A stretch of DNA of 64,000 nucleotides from Epiperipatus broadwayi. Its lineage: Eukaryota; Onychophora; Udeonychophora; Euonychophora; Peripatidae. The stretch lies in contig JAQFVV010012394.1 of assembly GCA_028023455.1 (NCBI GenBank), forward strand, positions 20,728,353 through 20,792,352, in the 5' to 3' direction. The notes beneath the pieces are model-generated. The model saw only the letters and a program-made list of their open reading frames with translations, searched no databases and had not been told where the DNA came from. Positions 21,724 through 32,545 of this stretch are shown here, piece by piece (the stretch's first letter is position 1; each line of letters begins with the position of its first letter). Both the position numbers and the translations under genes were made by a program.

Positions 21724-22581
21724 CTACTTTAACATTTTATTTAAACTAGGATTTAAATGTTCTATATAAATACTCTCTTTGTTAAATCTTTCAAAGTAAT
21801 TACCAATACATTCCAAAGGTCGAATTTCATAGTCTTTATGTCCTGTTTCCAACTTATGACAAAAGATGGCAGATTTCTTATCAATCATATGCTGATATAG
21901 TCTGGTCTTTAATTTATTCTTGCTTGTTCCAATATAGAATACATTGTTTTTACAATTCAAACATTTAATTAAATACACTGAATTCATAGCTTCAAGCATA
22001 TTAAGTTCTTTATGATTAACCAAAGATCTTAAAGTTCTCTTCTTTTTGTATACAGGTTTCATATTTTTACAGTATTTTTTATTAATTTTATTTAATAATT
22101 CATTTAATTTTAAAAATACAAATTTAGATAACTTAAAACCAATAAAAATATTATTATCTATAAAAAAATTTTTATTTTTGTCTTTATTACCATCATGTTC
22201 TTTAATTGTTTCATTATTTACATTTTTATTTTTATAAACATTCATACAAATACTATTTCTAATTTTATTCAAATTGTTTGTAGAAAACAAATAATTTATA
22301 ACTCTATATGGATATTCATTTATTATACATTCCTTTTTTATACAATTTAATTCTTTATCTAAACTATATTTATTTGAACATAATTTAAATGCTCTCATTA
22401 TTCTATTGTTTATGATATTAACTTTGCATTTAAAATCAATATCGGAATTCCAGTTTGTTAAAATCCCAGTATACATTTTTTTTCTATAAACCTCAGTCTC
22501 TATTCTAATTCTATTATTTTTATAAAATTTATAAATCTTTACATCCATATATTCAATACTATTATTATTTTCTTTTTCCAA
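21724..22581 (-). pseudogene. PLE linker and GIY-YIG endonuclease (C-terminal part of split polyprotein)
   Basis: 285 residues. Residues 1-100 match the post-RT connector of PLEs (IEYMDVKIY, then RAFKLCS and a basic block ending NEYPYRVINYLF). The GIY-YIG domain starts at about residue 202: VYLIKC, CLNC, FYIG (215-218), an Arg at 227 and His at 231 in KTRLYQH, then HKLETGHKDYE (about 242-252) and a candidate catalytic Glu in IYIEHLNPSLN (274). The first residue is 7 bases past the stop of the upstream frame, consistent with a frameshift rather than a separate gene. The role is target DNA nicking (family knowledge). Confidence 0.85.
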
Positions 22582-22588
22582 AGTAAAC

Positions 22589-23962
22589 TTAATATTTTCT
22601 ATTATTAATAAAATTCCAAAACTTAAATGATTTATTCAAATTACCATTAAATATCATGAAATAATCATCTACATAACGTGCATAAAACATAGATTTATGA
22701 CAAACACTAAAAAAACTTTTTTCAAAATTGCACATATAAATATCTGCTAAAAATCCACTTAAACAATTCCCCATATTTAACCCTTTTATCTGTTTATAAT
22801 ATTTGTCACCAAATTTAAAAAATAAATCCTTACAACATAACATAAGAATGTCATGTAACAAAGAAATATCCATTTTTATATTTTTATCTTCAATATACAT
22901 TTCCAAAAAATAATTAATTGCTTTTTCACAATTTATATTTGTGTACATATTAATTATGTCTAGTTTAACAAAGTAAATATTTTTAAATTCTTTCAAACTA
23001 AATAAAAATTTGTTTATTTTTTCAATAAATACAACAGAATTATAAACCTTGTTCCCAGCAAAACAATTAGTATATTTTTTAAATAAATTAATATAAACCC
23101 ATTTTGAAATATTAACGTAATAAGTGTTAAAACAATCCACTATTGGTCTCATAGGTATATTAGGTTTATGCACCTTAGGCAAACCTTGAATTTCAGCACA
23201 CATAACGTCCATTCTTTTTAACCTAAACATTTCGCTTTTTTTAATTATTTCTTTATTTTCCATAATTGTAATAAATGTATTTATCTTTTTATTTAAAAAA
23301 TTACTCATATCTTTTTTAACTTCAATATAGCAATCTTTTTTTAACATATTTATCATTTTTTTATTATAATCCTCTATATACATAATTACCACATTTGAAA
23401 ATTTATCTCCTTTCAAAAAAATGATATCATTATATTTATTTTTTAAATTATCAATGGTTTTCCATTCATACCTATTATACATATCCTTGTTTATATTATT
23501 TTGAATATCCCATTCCAATTTTTTAAATCCATACACCAAATCGCTTTTTAATAATTCTTTATTATCTATTTTACCAAAAATATCTTTATCAATATAATTA
23601 TTAATCATTATCATTTTTGATTTAATTTCAATAATTTGTTTATTAATACTACATTTTCCAAAAGGTACATATTTTAACCCTTTGCTTAATATATTTAGTT
23701 CATTTTTGCTAAAAACTTTATTTGTTAAATTAATAACTGAGGAATTATTATCTAAAAAATCATTATAAACACTACCAAATTTATCATCACAAACAATATT
23801 CTTATTAAGTTTATAAACATTTTTAAAATTTTTATTATAAAATATTAAATTATTTATTTTTTTATTATGTCTATTATTTACTTCATTCTTTAGCCTTTCT
23901 ACCTTTAATAAAAAAATCTTTTTAATAAAATTTTCTTCTTCAAATGTAATCAATTTACACAT
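22589..23962 (-). pseudogene. PLE reverse transcriptase (N-terminal part of split polyprotein)
   Basis: 457 residues. An N-terminal block (NLTNKVFSKNELNILSKGL, about residues 78-96) is typical of PLEs. RT motifs in order: GLPKVHKPNIPMRPIVD (about 260-276), FVKLDIINMYTNI (331-343, first catalytic Asp at 335), GLNMGNCLSGFLADIY (394-409), and YARYVDDYFMIF (428-439, catalytic YVDD). All catalytic residues are present. The frame ends soon after at residue 457, and the continuing sequence is found one frame over at 22581, so a single-base frameshift near 22590 separates it from the nuclease. The enzyme would copy RNA at a target break (family knowledge). Codon use is extremely AT-rich, like the surroundings. 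Confidence 0.85.
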
Positions 23963-24039
23963 TGAATTATATATAAATTTAACATTATTTAAAATATAAT
24001 CTCTTTTCCTATATAACCCGTTTATGTATTATATATATG

Positions 24040-24440
24040 CACATCATATATCTGCAATTATGTGTTATTAAAATGTGATAGCTTATTTTTTTATTATATG
24101 ACAATTCCCATATATTATAAAACATCAGTGTGCTTATATAAATGCATGTCAGGATAAAATTAATCATATTTTTATTGTTATATGACAATGCAAATATGTT
24201 CATAAATTATTATACCATACAACTGTGTGCTTATATATATATATACATTTTATGTATTGATATATTGTAAATCACAATATGATAGCTTATTTTTTTTATT
24301 ATGTGACAATTCAAATATGGTCAATTTATATTATACAGGCATTCTGTGTGGTGATATATATAGATGTTTTATGAAACCTATTAAGACATATATGTAAATT
24401 ACAATGTAATAGTGGATTTTTTTATATTAATTAAAAGCAA
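24040..24440. repeat. Degenerate tandem repeat, about 3.5 units of roughly 110 bp
   Basis: Recurring blocks TGTGATAGCTTATTTTTTTA, ATATGACAATTC and TGTGTGCTTATATA at intervals of about 90-120 bp, immediately 5' of the PLE coding strand. It may be PLE leader sequence or an unrelated satellite. Confidence 0.6.
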
Positions 24441-26640
24441 AAGGCTTAATTTATATGTACTGATGTATTTTGCAGACCTAAATTTCACTTTTATTGCTAT
24501 TAATAAATTGATATTTCATTGTTAAAATTATTGCAGTGAATTTACTCAATCCTAAATAGTTTTAGAAAATTATAGGTTAGGATTATATATCTTGTTCATA
24601 GTCACAGTTATAGAGCTTTTGTTCCTGAGCTAGATTCATGCATTACAGTCTGTTATATATAAGAAGTTTATATTTAGTGTTTAGGGACATCTGTTTGATG
24701 ATGATGCTGTATTGATACAAAGGGAATATCCTTTAATGTCCCGGCATTACATTTTATTTAGTTTAGAAATTAAGTTTATAGTTGGCCAGTACATTATGGG
24801 TACTAAATGTCCAGAGTACTGATGATGATCAGCATGTTTTAGTACTCTAGCACTATTTTTTACTGTTGTATTCTTATAGATTAGCACTTAAGTTTGTGCA
24901 TCCAAATTATATTTTAAATAATCTGCCCCAAGCTGGAAAGGGCTAAATAAGTAGCCTGGTCTTATAGTAGATCCATTTTAAATCCAGTCACCAATTGACT
25001 GTTGTTTTTTTTTATTGTTGATCATTCATGATGATGAATGATTAATACTTTTGTGTAATGCTAGGTACTTACTTATAATTATTTGTACTACATTTATAGT
25101 TAAGGTTTGTGTTGATCTCTTAGGTTCATTATATTCATGCTTATTACACTCATTACTTTTTATGTTTTGTATTGAATTGGGTTGATAATTATTTCGACCA
25201 TCCCAACTTCATCCCTTGTTACAATATATATATATTATAACCAGATCTTTCTCTCCTTCTATGGCTATTATATTTATTATTTATAATTTTACATTAGCTC
25301 ATATTAATCTTTAATATTTCATTTTAAGACCCTGTTGTTCAAGCAGAGAAGTAAATATAATCAATTTTACATATTAACCATGCTCCCAGTCAGACCAAGA
25401 TATAATAAAAAGTATAACCACAGTCACTTTTCCAGACCAAGTGACACATCTCATGGAGATATTTATAATGGATTTTAACCCTACAGGCACAATCCAGCTT
25501 TAGACTGGATTCCATGAAATGACATGAACATGCCTCAAGTGCTTGATCCTTGGCTAGCTACTAAAACATGAGATTTGCACAACACAGACTATCTAAATAA
25601 GATTATTTATTTAAAAACTGAGAGAGAAAGAGAAACTTAAACCACACCAATAATTTACATATATTTATTAAAAGATTTAAAAAAAAAGGAATATTTAAAC
25701 ATTTAAAACACAAACATGAATACTTATTAAAATTACAATATTTTAAACAATCATGTGCTTATTTACACATATAAAAGTTAGCACTAGAAATGACATTTAA
25801 ATGTTCTATCTAGAAAATAAATTTAAAAGTTCACACTTAAAATAAAATTAGAAGTTCTATGATGTCTAAACATATTTATCTAGGATTTTTAATATAGTAT
25901 CTGGGTGATCACCCCATCTTCTGATCCTATCAGATTCACAATGGGTCTACTGATGGCTGGACACTTCCTGCTGGCTCAGTGTACTACTGCTAGGTCTAGT
26001 TCCATAGATTTAGTGCATGACAGGTAAAAACATTGGCAAGGGTTAAGTCAGAGATATATTACTGCATCTGGCTATTGGTGTTCAGGAGGTGGGCTGTGGA
26101 AAATGAACAAACACTCAGTTTTGGTTTAACAACACATTTTTTCTCAGCACAACCATATGAAGATTGCTTCATCTTGCTGGACTCAGCCACTTTTAGCTGG
26201 CTTATAGACTCTTTGGTCAACTATCCTGGAAAAATGTAACTGTTTTTCTCCTTTTGCTCTTTCTTTAGCTTCCTTGTTTTTTGCTTTTTCTGCTGCTATT
26301 CTTTTTTTGGACAATAGGCAATTGCAGCATTTATACTCTCTGAATTCACCCACTGCTCAAATTCTTACCCATGATATCAATTCATTTGATTTTTATTTTT
26401 TTTAACTAGTTACACTTTTTTGTTTTTTATTTTATATTTGTAATTACACAGAAATTAATTAACGATGTTAAATTTTAATATATATATATTAATCCAAACA
26501 TTCTAATGCCAAGCTAGAAGATCCTCATATAATTAGCTAACCAGAAAATGGATAATGTTATTGCCCTGGATTTTTTACTTCAAAAATATTGGGCATGAAA
26601 AAAATGGTTTTAGTCATCTTAGAACAATAGTTTACTATCA
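24441..26640. other. AT-rich sequence, nothing assigned
   Basis: A slightly GC-richer patch (about 25900-26340) has a 68-residue plus-strand frame at 26033-26239 that I do not recognise. No splice or family evidence. Confidence 0.35.
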
Positions 26641-26771
26641 GGGAATTTAATACATTGTACAGGCTTAAACCTGCATTATGCAGGATTCAAAGTTAGACTT
26701 TCACATGACCCACTACTCTCAGTGCCATCTCATATTGCTGACCCACCTGATCACACATGTTGAAAAGATAA

Positions 26772-26830
26772 ATAATCACCAATATACATATTTTATGCTA
26801 AACCAGAAATCATCAGTTGGTATATATTAT
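26772..26830 (-). ncRNA. Family-2 hammerhead, degenerate
   Basis: CCAA, CTGATGA (26816-26810), stem II, but AAAA in place of GAAA; TTGG closes stem I. Confidence 0.5.
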
Positions 26831-26903
26831 TATCTCCACACATATATACAATCAATGCTCAGCTTTATATTAAGATAGCCAATCTTCATACTTTAATGGA
26901 TAA

Positions 26904-26960
26904 TAATCTAGACCAACTGATGATTGCTGGTTTAGCATGAAATACATATATTGGCGATTG
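26904..26960 (+). ncRNA. Family-2 hammerhead ribozyme
   Basis: TAATC (26904-26908) with GATTG, CCAA (26913-26916) with TTGG (26951-26954), CTGATGA 26917-26923, stem II TGCT/AGCA, GAAA 26939-26942, short AT-rich stem III, A17 at 26950. Predicted cleavage 26950/26951. Confidence 0.7.
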
Positions 26961-27433
26961 TTTATCTTTTCAATATGTGTGTGATCAGGTGGGTCAGCAA
27001 TATGAGATAGCACTGAGAGTGGTGGGTCATGTGAAAGTCTGAGTTCGAATCCCTCATATATTGCATATATAAATGCAGGTTTACGTCTGTACAATGTATT
27101 AATTTATATAAGTAGTGTGTAAAAGGTCTGCCCATCCCTCACATATGTATGTATAAATGGATTATTCTTCTGTGCATGAGGGATCAGTATGACTAATACA
27201 TCAACATGGGTAGGATGACAACCATGGCACTAACATAGGCTTTAAACATTCCACCATCAGATTTTCAATAAAATGGAAGGCTGAAGAGTTGTGAGTTGGA
27301 GTAGATTGAAGCCTGTCCATTAAAGTATGAAGATTGGCTATCTTAATATAAAGCTGAGCACTGATTATATATATGTGTGGAGATAGTAATCTAGACCAAC
27401 TGATGATTGCTAGTTTAGCATGAAATATGTATA
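26951..27433 (+). ncRNA. Predicted 483-nt self-cleaving monomer between two tandem hammerheads
   Basis: The segment between the predicted cleavage sites of the hammerheads at 26904-26960 and 27387-27443. It contains a tRNA-like part (27000-27059) with box-B-like GAGTTCGAATCCC. Two same-sense hammerheads flanking a unit of a few hundred nt is the layout of retrozymes, whose RNA is cut out and circularised. No transcript evidence is available here. Confidence 0.55.
27000..27059 (+). repeat. tRNA-like segment with box B
   Basis: ATATGAG and CTCATAT can pair as an acceptor-like stem around 46 nt that include TAGCACTGAGAG (weak box A) and GAGTTCGAATCCC (good box B). A Pol III-type internal promoter is possible. 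Confidence 0.45.
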
Positions 27434-27443
27434 TTGGTGATTA
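27387..27443 (+). ncRNA. Family-2 hammerhead ribozyme, all elements intact
   Basis: Stem I outer TAATC (27387-27391) with GATTA (27439-27443), inner ACCAA (27395-27399) with TTGGT (27434-27438), bulge TAG. CTGATGA 27400-27406; stem II TGCTA/TAGCA around GTT; GAAA 27422-27425; stem III ATATGTAT (self-complementary with G-U); A17 at 27433. Confidence 0.75.
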
Positions 27444-27479
27444 TTTATCTGGGAATTTGTATATGTGTTATCATATAAT

Positions 27480-28113
27480 TATTGTTTGATTATTCAAGCT
27501 TACAATAGATAGCTCTGGAATAGATTAAATACATTGAAATAATGCTTCTAGTATAAAATGTTTAATCGGTCATTAGATATATAATAGCATGAAAAACAGT
27601 AATGCTTCAATATATTGCATGTGCTTATAATTTGTTATGTAAAATCACTAACTTTTTAAATGCAGTTATCCAAAAGGTTTTAGAATAGAAACAATTTGTT
27701 TAAGCTATTGTAGAAATTCTTAAGTAATTTATTTTCGGATTGAAGGAAATTTATAATTTGATAAAAATGATTAGTGCTTTTTTAAAAAAATGTATTTATT
27801 TAACTTAGAACTTCTGCTTGTTTGGATAAAATCTTGAACTGAATTTTAAATTACTTTTACAGAACAGATTTTCTTCTAATTTTGAACATGTTAGGTATTG
27901 AAGACAATGAAATATTTTTTTTATTATTTTTTATTTAAAGTAATATTCTTTATTTAACACAAATGATATTTACATAATTACAAAGATTATATTAAGTTTG
28001 TTTAACAACATTTTTTCAAAACTGTCATAATACTCAAGGCATTTTTCTCATTACCTAATACATTTTTTTTCTTTACCTTACTCATACATTCTTAGACTGG
28101 AAATGATGTTTTC
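27480..28113. other. AT-rich sequence, probably LINE 3' region at its right end
   Basis: Nothing supported before 27900; 27900-28113 is the likely 3' untranslated part of the minus-strand LINE fragment beside it. Confidence 0.35.
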
Positions 28114-28467
28114 CTACCATATTTCACATGTGGATGGAGCAGTTCCTCCCCACACCGATTCTATAGTATTCCCAGGCCAATATTTTAAACATACATTAAA
28201 GTAATCAGTCCAAGCTCTATCTAGCTTTCTCAGCCAATTGAATTTTTTATTGTCAAAAACCAAAGAGCATCTAATTACCCCTATTGTTTCCAATGAATGG
28301 ATTATAACCATTGCATTATGCGGATTGAAACTAATCACATATTTTTTTAACAGGTCTTTTAGATTAATTCTTGGCCTATGAAATACTTTTGATCTCAGAT
28401 CCCGGAATGCATGGCATTCCTCTAGCAGGTGCGTAAATGTTTCACTGCTCTTCTTACAATAATACAT
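28114..28467 (-). pseudogene. LINE ORF2 C-terminus (zinc-binding RT tail), 5'-truncated
   Basis: 117-residue open frame beginning MYYCKKSSETFTHLLEECHAF, the C...ET-x-x-H-L-x-x-C zinc-binding end of LINE RT proteins, followed by a long helical tail and KYWPGN. The RT core is absent upstream. The sequence is GC-richer than its neighbours and uninterrupted, so the insertion is fairly recent. It belongs to a different family from the 16.0-kb fragment, judging by the tail sequence. Confidence 0.65.
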
Positions 28468-28469
28468 AA

Positions 28470-29128
28470 TGAAATATGATATAGCAATATTTAAAGAGTA
28501 TTCCAGCTAATAGGTTTGGCATTGTGTGTGTTAAACTGCAGTGTAAATGGGGTCAGCAAGTTTTGAGTGATTATGATAGATGGCGCTAAACTTTTTTAAA
28601 ATAACACTTTGATTGGAATTGTCAATCAATTCACTAAAAGGCATTTACAGTTAACTAAAATAGAAAAAAAAGAAATTACGAACGAAATCTTAATTTTTCT
28701 TGATTGTTTAACTAAAATTTACTTTTTTTAAAATAATATTTTCAGAAACACGAAAGTCTAATTTCAACATGTATGAATTTCATTTCAAATACAAATATGT
28801 TACATATTTTAGATTCTCAATTTTTAAATTTGAATATGAATAGTTGCAAAAAGTCAGCTGCAAAATATTTGAATACTAAAAAAAACCAGTATGTCTAAAA
28901 TATATTTTATAAAAACACTTTTGTGTAATTTGATTAGTGATGCTCTAAAAGCCTATAAATATATATTAAACACAAATTTGGTTGTTATATGTAATTATAA
29001 ATAAAAATACAGCACACCCATCAATTTATTAATTCAATCTCTGTTATTGTGGTTAATAGTTTTTTTGTTTTGTTTTAAATGTATTAATCATCAAATTTTT
29101 AATGTCTTTTTTTTTTTATATGTCAAAT
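28470..29128. other. AT-rich sequence, nothing assigned
   Basis: No supported feature. Confidence 0.45.
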
Positions 29129-29199
29129 GCGTTGACTTGGAAGCGAACCCGGACCAACTGCTTGGAAGGCAGCTATGCTAACCACTAGGCCACCAACCC
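29129..29199 (-). repeat. tRNA-Gly(UCC)-like SINE, copy 1 of a tandem pair
   Basis: Minus strand has the tRNA-Gly pattern: TAGTGGTTAGCATAGCTGCC, loop CTTCCAA with anticodon UCC, GGGTTCGCTTCC T-arm, and TCAACGC as 3' acceptor strand. The T stem is mismatched and the 5' acceptor altered (GGGTTGG), so this is tRNA-derived and not a working tRNA gene. An A-rich tail follows. Confidence 0.7.
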
Positions 29200-29201
29200 T
29201 T

Positions 29202-29266
29202 GACTTGAAGCGAATCCGGACCAACTGCTTGGAAGGCAGCTATGCTAACCACTAGGCCACCAACGC
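29202..29266 (-). repeat. tRNA-Gly(UCC)-like SINE, copy 2 of a tandem pair
   Basis: GCGTTGG start and the same body as copy 1, but the 3' acceptor strand is missing where it joins copy 1. Confidence 0.7.
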
Positions 29267-29269
29267 TTG

Positions 29270-30296
29270 ACTAAAGTCTTAGATAAAAACATTTCTATTT
29301 TACAAACTTTATAGAAAACGGTGAAATTAATACTTTCTAAATCTGGAAAACAGAGGGTTAAAGAGAATGTTTTAGTAACAAGTTATTAATGTATTTCTTC
29401 ATGATGTTTTGATTTTTGAAGCATTACAGAACTGAATTAATCAATTCGGCTACTAAAGAGGCTTCTTCTATGGTTTTAGAATTTTTTTATTCAACTTTAT
29501 AGGAGGGTAAAAAAATCATTTGTAAAGAAATAAAATGAAAAGCACTTTTTATTAGTAGCTCTCAAGTTTAGAACATGTGATCAATAAATTGTTTACAGAA
29601 TTTAACCGTGAATATAAAAAGTAAAATTATAGTAAATCAGTTTTAGAATATAAACTTCTTTTTTTTTTTTTCAAATCTGAGCATTATTTATTGATTATAA
29701 AATTGAAAGCTATTTTTTATTTGATTGCATCTCTATCCGTCGTTGTCTTCGTGATGTAAACAATTTTTAGTATTAATAATGAATAAAGTTCGAAAAAGAT
29801 GTTACTTTTATTTATTTACGGTGGGAAATTTTTCTCCTTGAGAATTCGTGTTTAGCGTAAATGTTAAATGTATTAGTCTTAGTTGTTGTGAATATATATC
29901 ACATTTTGCCTTCATGCTGTAAAATTGATACTCACTTACTTATACACGTGTACATAAATACATGTTTCGATTGACGTTCCTCATTAATTATAATACATTG
30001 TTTTGTATGTATGTATTATAATATATTGTTCGGTATGTATGTATGTATGTATGTATTGTTCTGTATGGATTCAAGTCTCTATAACACAGTTTATCTCAGA
30101 TCCTTTCGGCGTTCACTTATCACATGAGCTCCTGTTATATACTGTGTAAATATTGTATGTATTACCTGTATTTTTGTTTCTGTTATCCCTCTCTGTTCTT
30201 GCTTAATGTATGTGTATATGTTTTATTTTTTTATGCTGAGAACTTTACATTTCTACATATATTTGTACATCTTTCAATCATCATCATCATCATTAA
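29270..30296. other. AT-rich sequence with a GTAT microsatellite near 30005-30060
   Basis: Otherwise nothing assigned. Confidence 0.45.
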
Positions 30297-30407
30297 TAAA
30301 AGTACCAAACTCTCCATACAATAGTGCCTGCCATCAAGTGCAAACCTTCATAATCAATGGATGCAGAAAGGATTGTGCATAAAATACCTATCTAATTCCT
30401 ACTCATC

Positions 30408-30460
30408 CAATATTTCCAGACTAGTTTCTAGCCTGTGACTTTCATCAGGGACGTTTTTAG
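30408..30460 (-). ncRNA. Hammerhead ribozyme, core intact
   Basis: CTGATGA (30448-30442), stem II AGTC/GGCT, GAAA (30428-30425), ACTAGT self-complementary stem III, then C17. A second, broken minus-strand copy lies just upstream (30456-30485, TAAAAA for GAAA). Confidence 0.6.
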
Positions 30461-30480
30461 CTTGTGATTTTCATCAGTGA

Positions 30481-30531
30481 GTAGCCTCACTGATGAAAGC
30501 CACAAGGTAGAAAGTAGTCTGGAAATGTTGG
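30481..30531 (+). ncRNA. Hammerhead ribozyme, core intact
   Basis: TCA with TGG as inner stem I, CTGATGA 30490-30496, stem II GCC/GGT, GAAA 30510-30513, GTAG, UC 30518-30519. Confidence 0.6.
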
Positions 30532-30639
30532 ATGAGTAGACACTGGATAGCAATTTATGCACAAATCTTCCTGCCTCCATTGATTACGAAGGTTTGTACT
30601 TGGTGTCACTACTGTATGGAGAGTTTGGTATTCTTATTA

Positions 30640-31404
30640 ACAGTATGTGTAAGCATATGAAATGGTGTTGTTTTGATGGATCATCATCATTAATTATATT
30701 GATGTACATGGTTTAGTGAGATAATAAAATAATGAACTCAAGAGCCAAATATTTCTAAATTTTAGATCAACTTTGTCACTTTTGATGTTTGAATGTCTCA
30801 TAACCTTCTGATCAACAAATCATTGTTTGTTAGTTATTTCTCAAAGGTGAAACAACATATTTAACTAGACTGTCTTCTAATCTTCTCTTGTTCTATTTCT
30901 CAAAAACTCATAGCAATTTTTAATTTTTACAAATCACTAATCTTCTTTCTTCTCCCGTCTCTTTTCCTCATAGCTATAACATTAATTTGCACCTTAGCAT
31001 TGCAATTTTTAAGTTTCAAGTATTAATCCACTTCAGATTCCGTTTTTTCTTCTTTAAAAATTCTTTTAAAACACGTTTTTCATTTATTTCTTCAATTATT
31101 AACTAATTAATAGAGTTAACTTTCCAATTTAACTTTTTCTTTCTTCTCCAACATTTTTTTTTTTGTCTCAATTTTTCTACTTGTCCACATTTGACTAAAC
31201 CTATGTTCCAAATAAAGCATTAAACCGGAGTATTCTTCAGGATTAGTTTTAGTCCATTATTAAAAGTCTGTTTAGTCATTGCAGGTTTTTCTCATCACAG
31301 TTTCAATCATCAGCCTATCAATTCTATAATTAAAATGTTTTATCAAATTCTGAATACAATTTTTTCCCCCAATAACAAAAGAATGAAGAAAACTATAGCT
31401 TATT
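30640..31404. other. AT-rich sequence, nothing assigned
   Basis: A box-B-like tRNA relic may lie near 30720-30780; not convincing. Confidence 0.35.
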
Positions 31405-31540
31405 TATTTATTTTTAAAATAAAGAAATGGTTTATTGCATAGGATTTCACATGAAGTTCAAGCACCAGGAATAATGAAAACTAGGCAACAATCCATAGCC
31501 TTAAACTCTAAAGTTCACTACTCTACCAATGCACTAAGTT
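31405..31540. repeat. Decayed tRNA-like repeat
   Basis: Shares GTTCAAGCACCAG and CACTACTCTACCAATGCAC with the repeats near 1815, 6095 and 8115 (minus-strand tRNA-like head). Confidence 0.4.
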
Positions 31541-31825
31541 ACATATGGAAAATCATTTCATCAATGGACATCTTAAAATAATTAAATCCTGCAACCAATG
31601 CCAAACTTGTTATTTTATATATTTATTTGTAGGTGAATATTTGGCAACTATAGGCACCACTTCCATGTAATTACATTCTGGTTACTTACTGATAATGAAG
31701 AATATTTATTTATTCAGTGTAATTTTCACTACAACACTCTCACACAAGTGACTATCTGCTTTTAATACCTTGTAGAGGGCTATAATCATAAACATATGAC
31801 CAAAGAAATTAGAAAAAAATATATG

Positions 31826-31882
31826 ATCCCCAAGAAGCACATTTCATGTTGAACCAGCACTCATCAGTTGGCCCAGGTCACA
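31826..31882 (-). ncRNA. Family-2 hammerhead ribozyme
   Basis: CCAA, CTGATGA (31867-31861), stem II TGCTG/CAACA with one mismatch, GAAA (31845-31842), TTGG. Core intact. Confidence 0.6.
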
Positions 31883-32207
31883 ATCTCTTACACATATTTT
31901 TATCATTGTGTTCATTGTATATATAGATAACAAATTACTACAATTTAATTGATGTGTCAAATGTGCTGCCTTCACAACTTTGACACAAATTACTTAATGA
32001 AAATATATTAATAATTTTTATTAGTCATTCATTAGACTAGAGATTATCCAATAATAAATAATATTTCTGTAGTCTAATTTTCACTACACCCCCCTCACAC
32101 AAGATAGGAAATGGTTTTTGTGTGTATATATATATATATATATACTGTGTGTATATATATATATATATATACTGAACAATGATAAAAATATGTACAAGAG
32201 ATTGTGG

Positions 32208-32262
32208 TCTGGGTTAATTGATGAGTGCTGTTTCAGCATAAAATGTGCATCTTGGAAATCGT
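32208..32262 (+). ncRNA. Family-2 hammerhead, degenerate
   Basis: TTGATGA and AAAA replace the two core blocks; stem II TGCTG/CAGCA around TTT is perfect and stem III ATGTGCAT is still self-complementary. Confidence 0.5.
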
Positions 32263-32545
32263 AGATCTTTTTCATGTGTTTTTGGTCATATGTTCTTGAT
32301 TATATCCTTCTAAAAGGTGTTAAAATTAGATAGAAACCAGTACCCACCTTGCATGAAAGTGGTGCAGTGAAAATTACATATTATTCATTATTGGATAATC
32401 TCTAGTCTAATCAATGACTAATAAAAATTATTAATGGTTACTTGCTATTTTTGAAAATTATTATATGCACATATTTTTTGATTGCATCCAGCCAATATAT
32501 CCTTTGTAAATCTCTGGTGCTACTATTTCAGAAGATAATCTGAAT

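Larger units (their letters stand above)
21300..24000 (-). mobile_element. Nearly complete Penelope-like element
   Basis: One polyprotein-sized coding region (reverse transcriptase, then linker, then GIY-YIG nuclease), followed by an A-rich 3' region and a hammerhead-like motif at 21390-21440. The order RT-GIY-YIG identifies a canonical PLE. It is the most intact mobile element in the window and a candidate source of the enzyme that could move the hammerhead elements nearby (inference). I cannot fix its ends by target-site duplications. Confidence 0.85.
26672..27110. mobile_element. Family-2 HHR/tRNA-like unit, two copies head to head
   Basis: Left (minus) and right (plus) copies are inverted: ACTTTCACATGACCCAC and its inverse, HHR regions, and AGATAGCCAATCTTCATAC meeting at the centre (about 26870-26900). 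Confidence 0.75.
30297..30635. mobile_element. Hairpin element of the CTCTCCATA family with hammerheads on both strands
   Basis: Ends ACCAAACTCTCCATACA and TGTATGGAGAGTTTGGT; arms share AATCAATGGATGCAG-like and GATAG..TTATGCACAA blocks. The centre has two minus-strand ribozyme copies and one plus-strand copy. Confidence 0.75.
31667..32434. mobile_element. Nested inverted-repeat element with family-2 hammerheads
   Basis: Arms 32008-32064 and 32379-32434 are near-perfect inverted copies (TTAGTCATTCATTAGACTAG and inverse), and TCTAATTTTCACT blocks extend them. A left part (31667-31930) repeats the same kind of sequence with a minus-strand hammerhead. (TA)n tracts fill the middle. Confidence 0.65.

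Noticed and set aside
22046-22237. Plus-strand frame inside the PLE
   Set aside because: Antisense shadow of the GIY-YIG coding strand.
24815-24840. CTGATGATGATCAGC as a hammerhead core
   Set aside because: No GAAA at a suitable distance and no stem I; chance match.
26033-26239. 68-residue plus-strand frame as a host exon
   Set aside because: Somewhat GC-richer but no splice sites, conserved motif or start context that I can defend.
29129-29266. Functional tRNA-Gly(UCC) genes
   Set aside because: T stems are mismatched and acceptor stems incomplete; A-tailed and repeated, so SINE-like.
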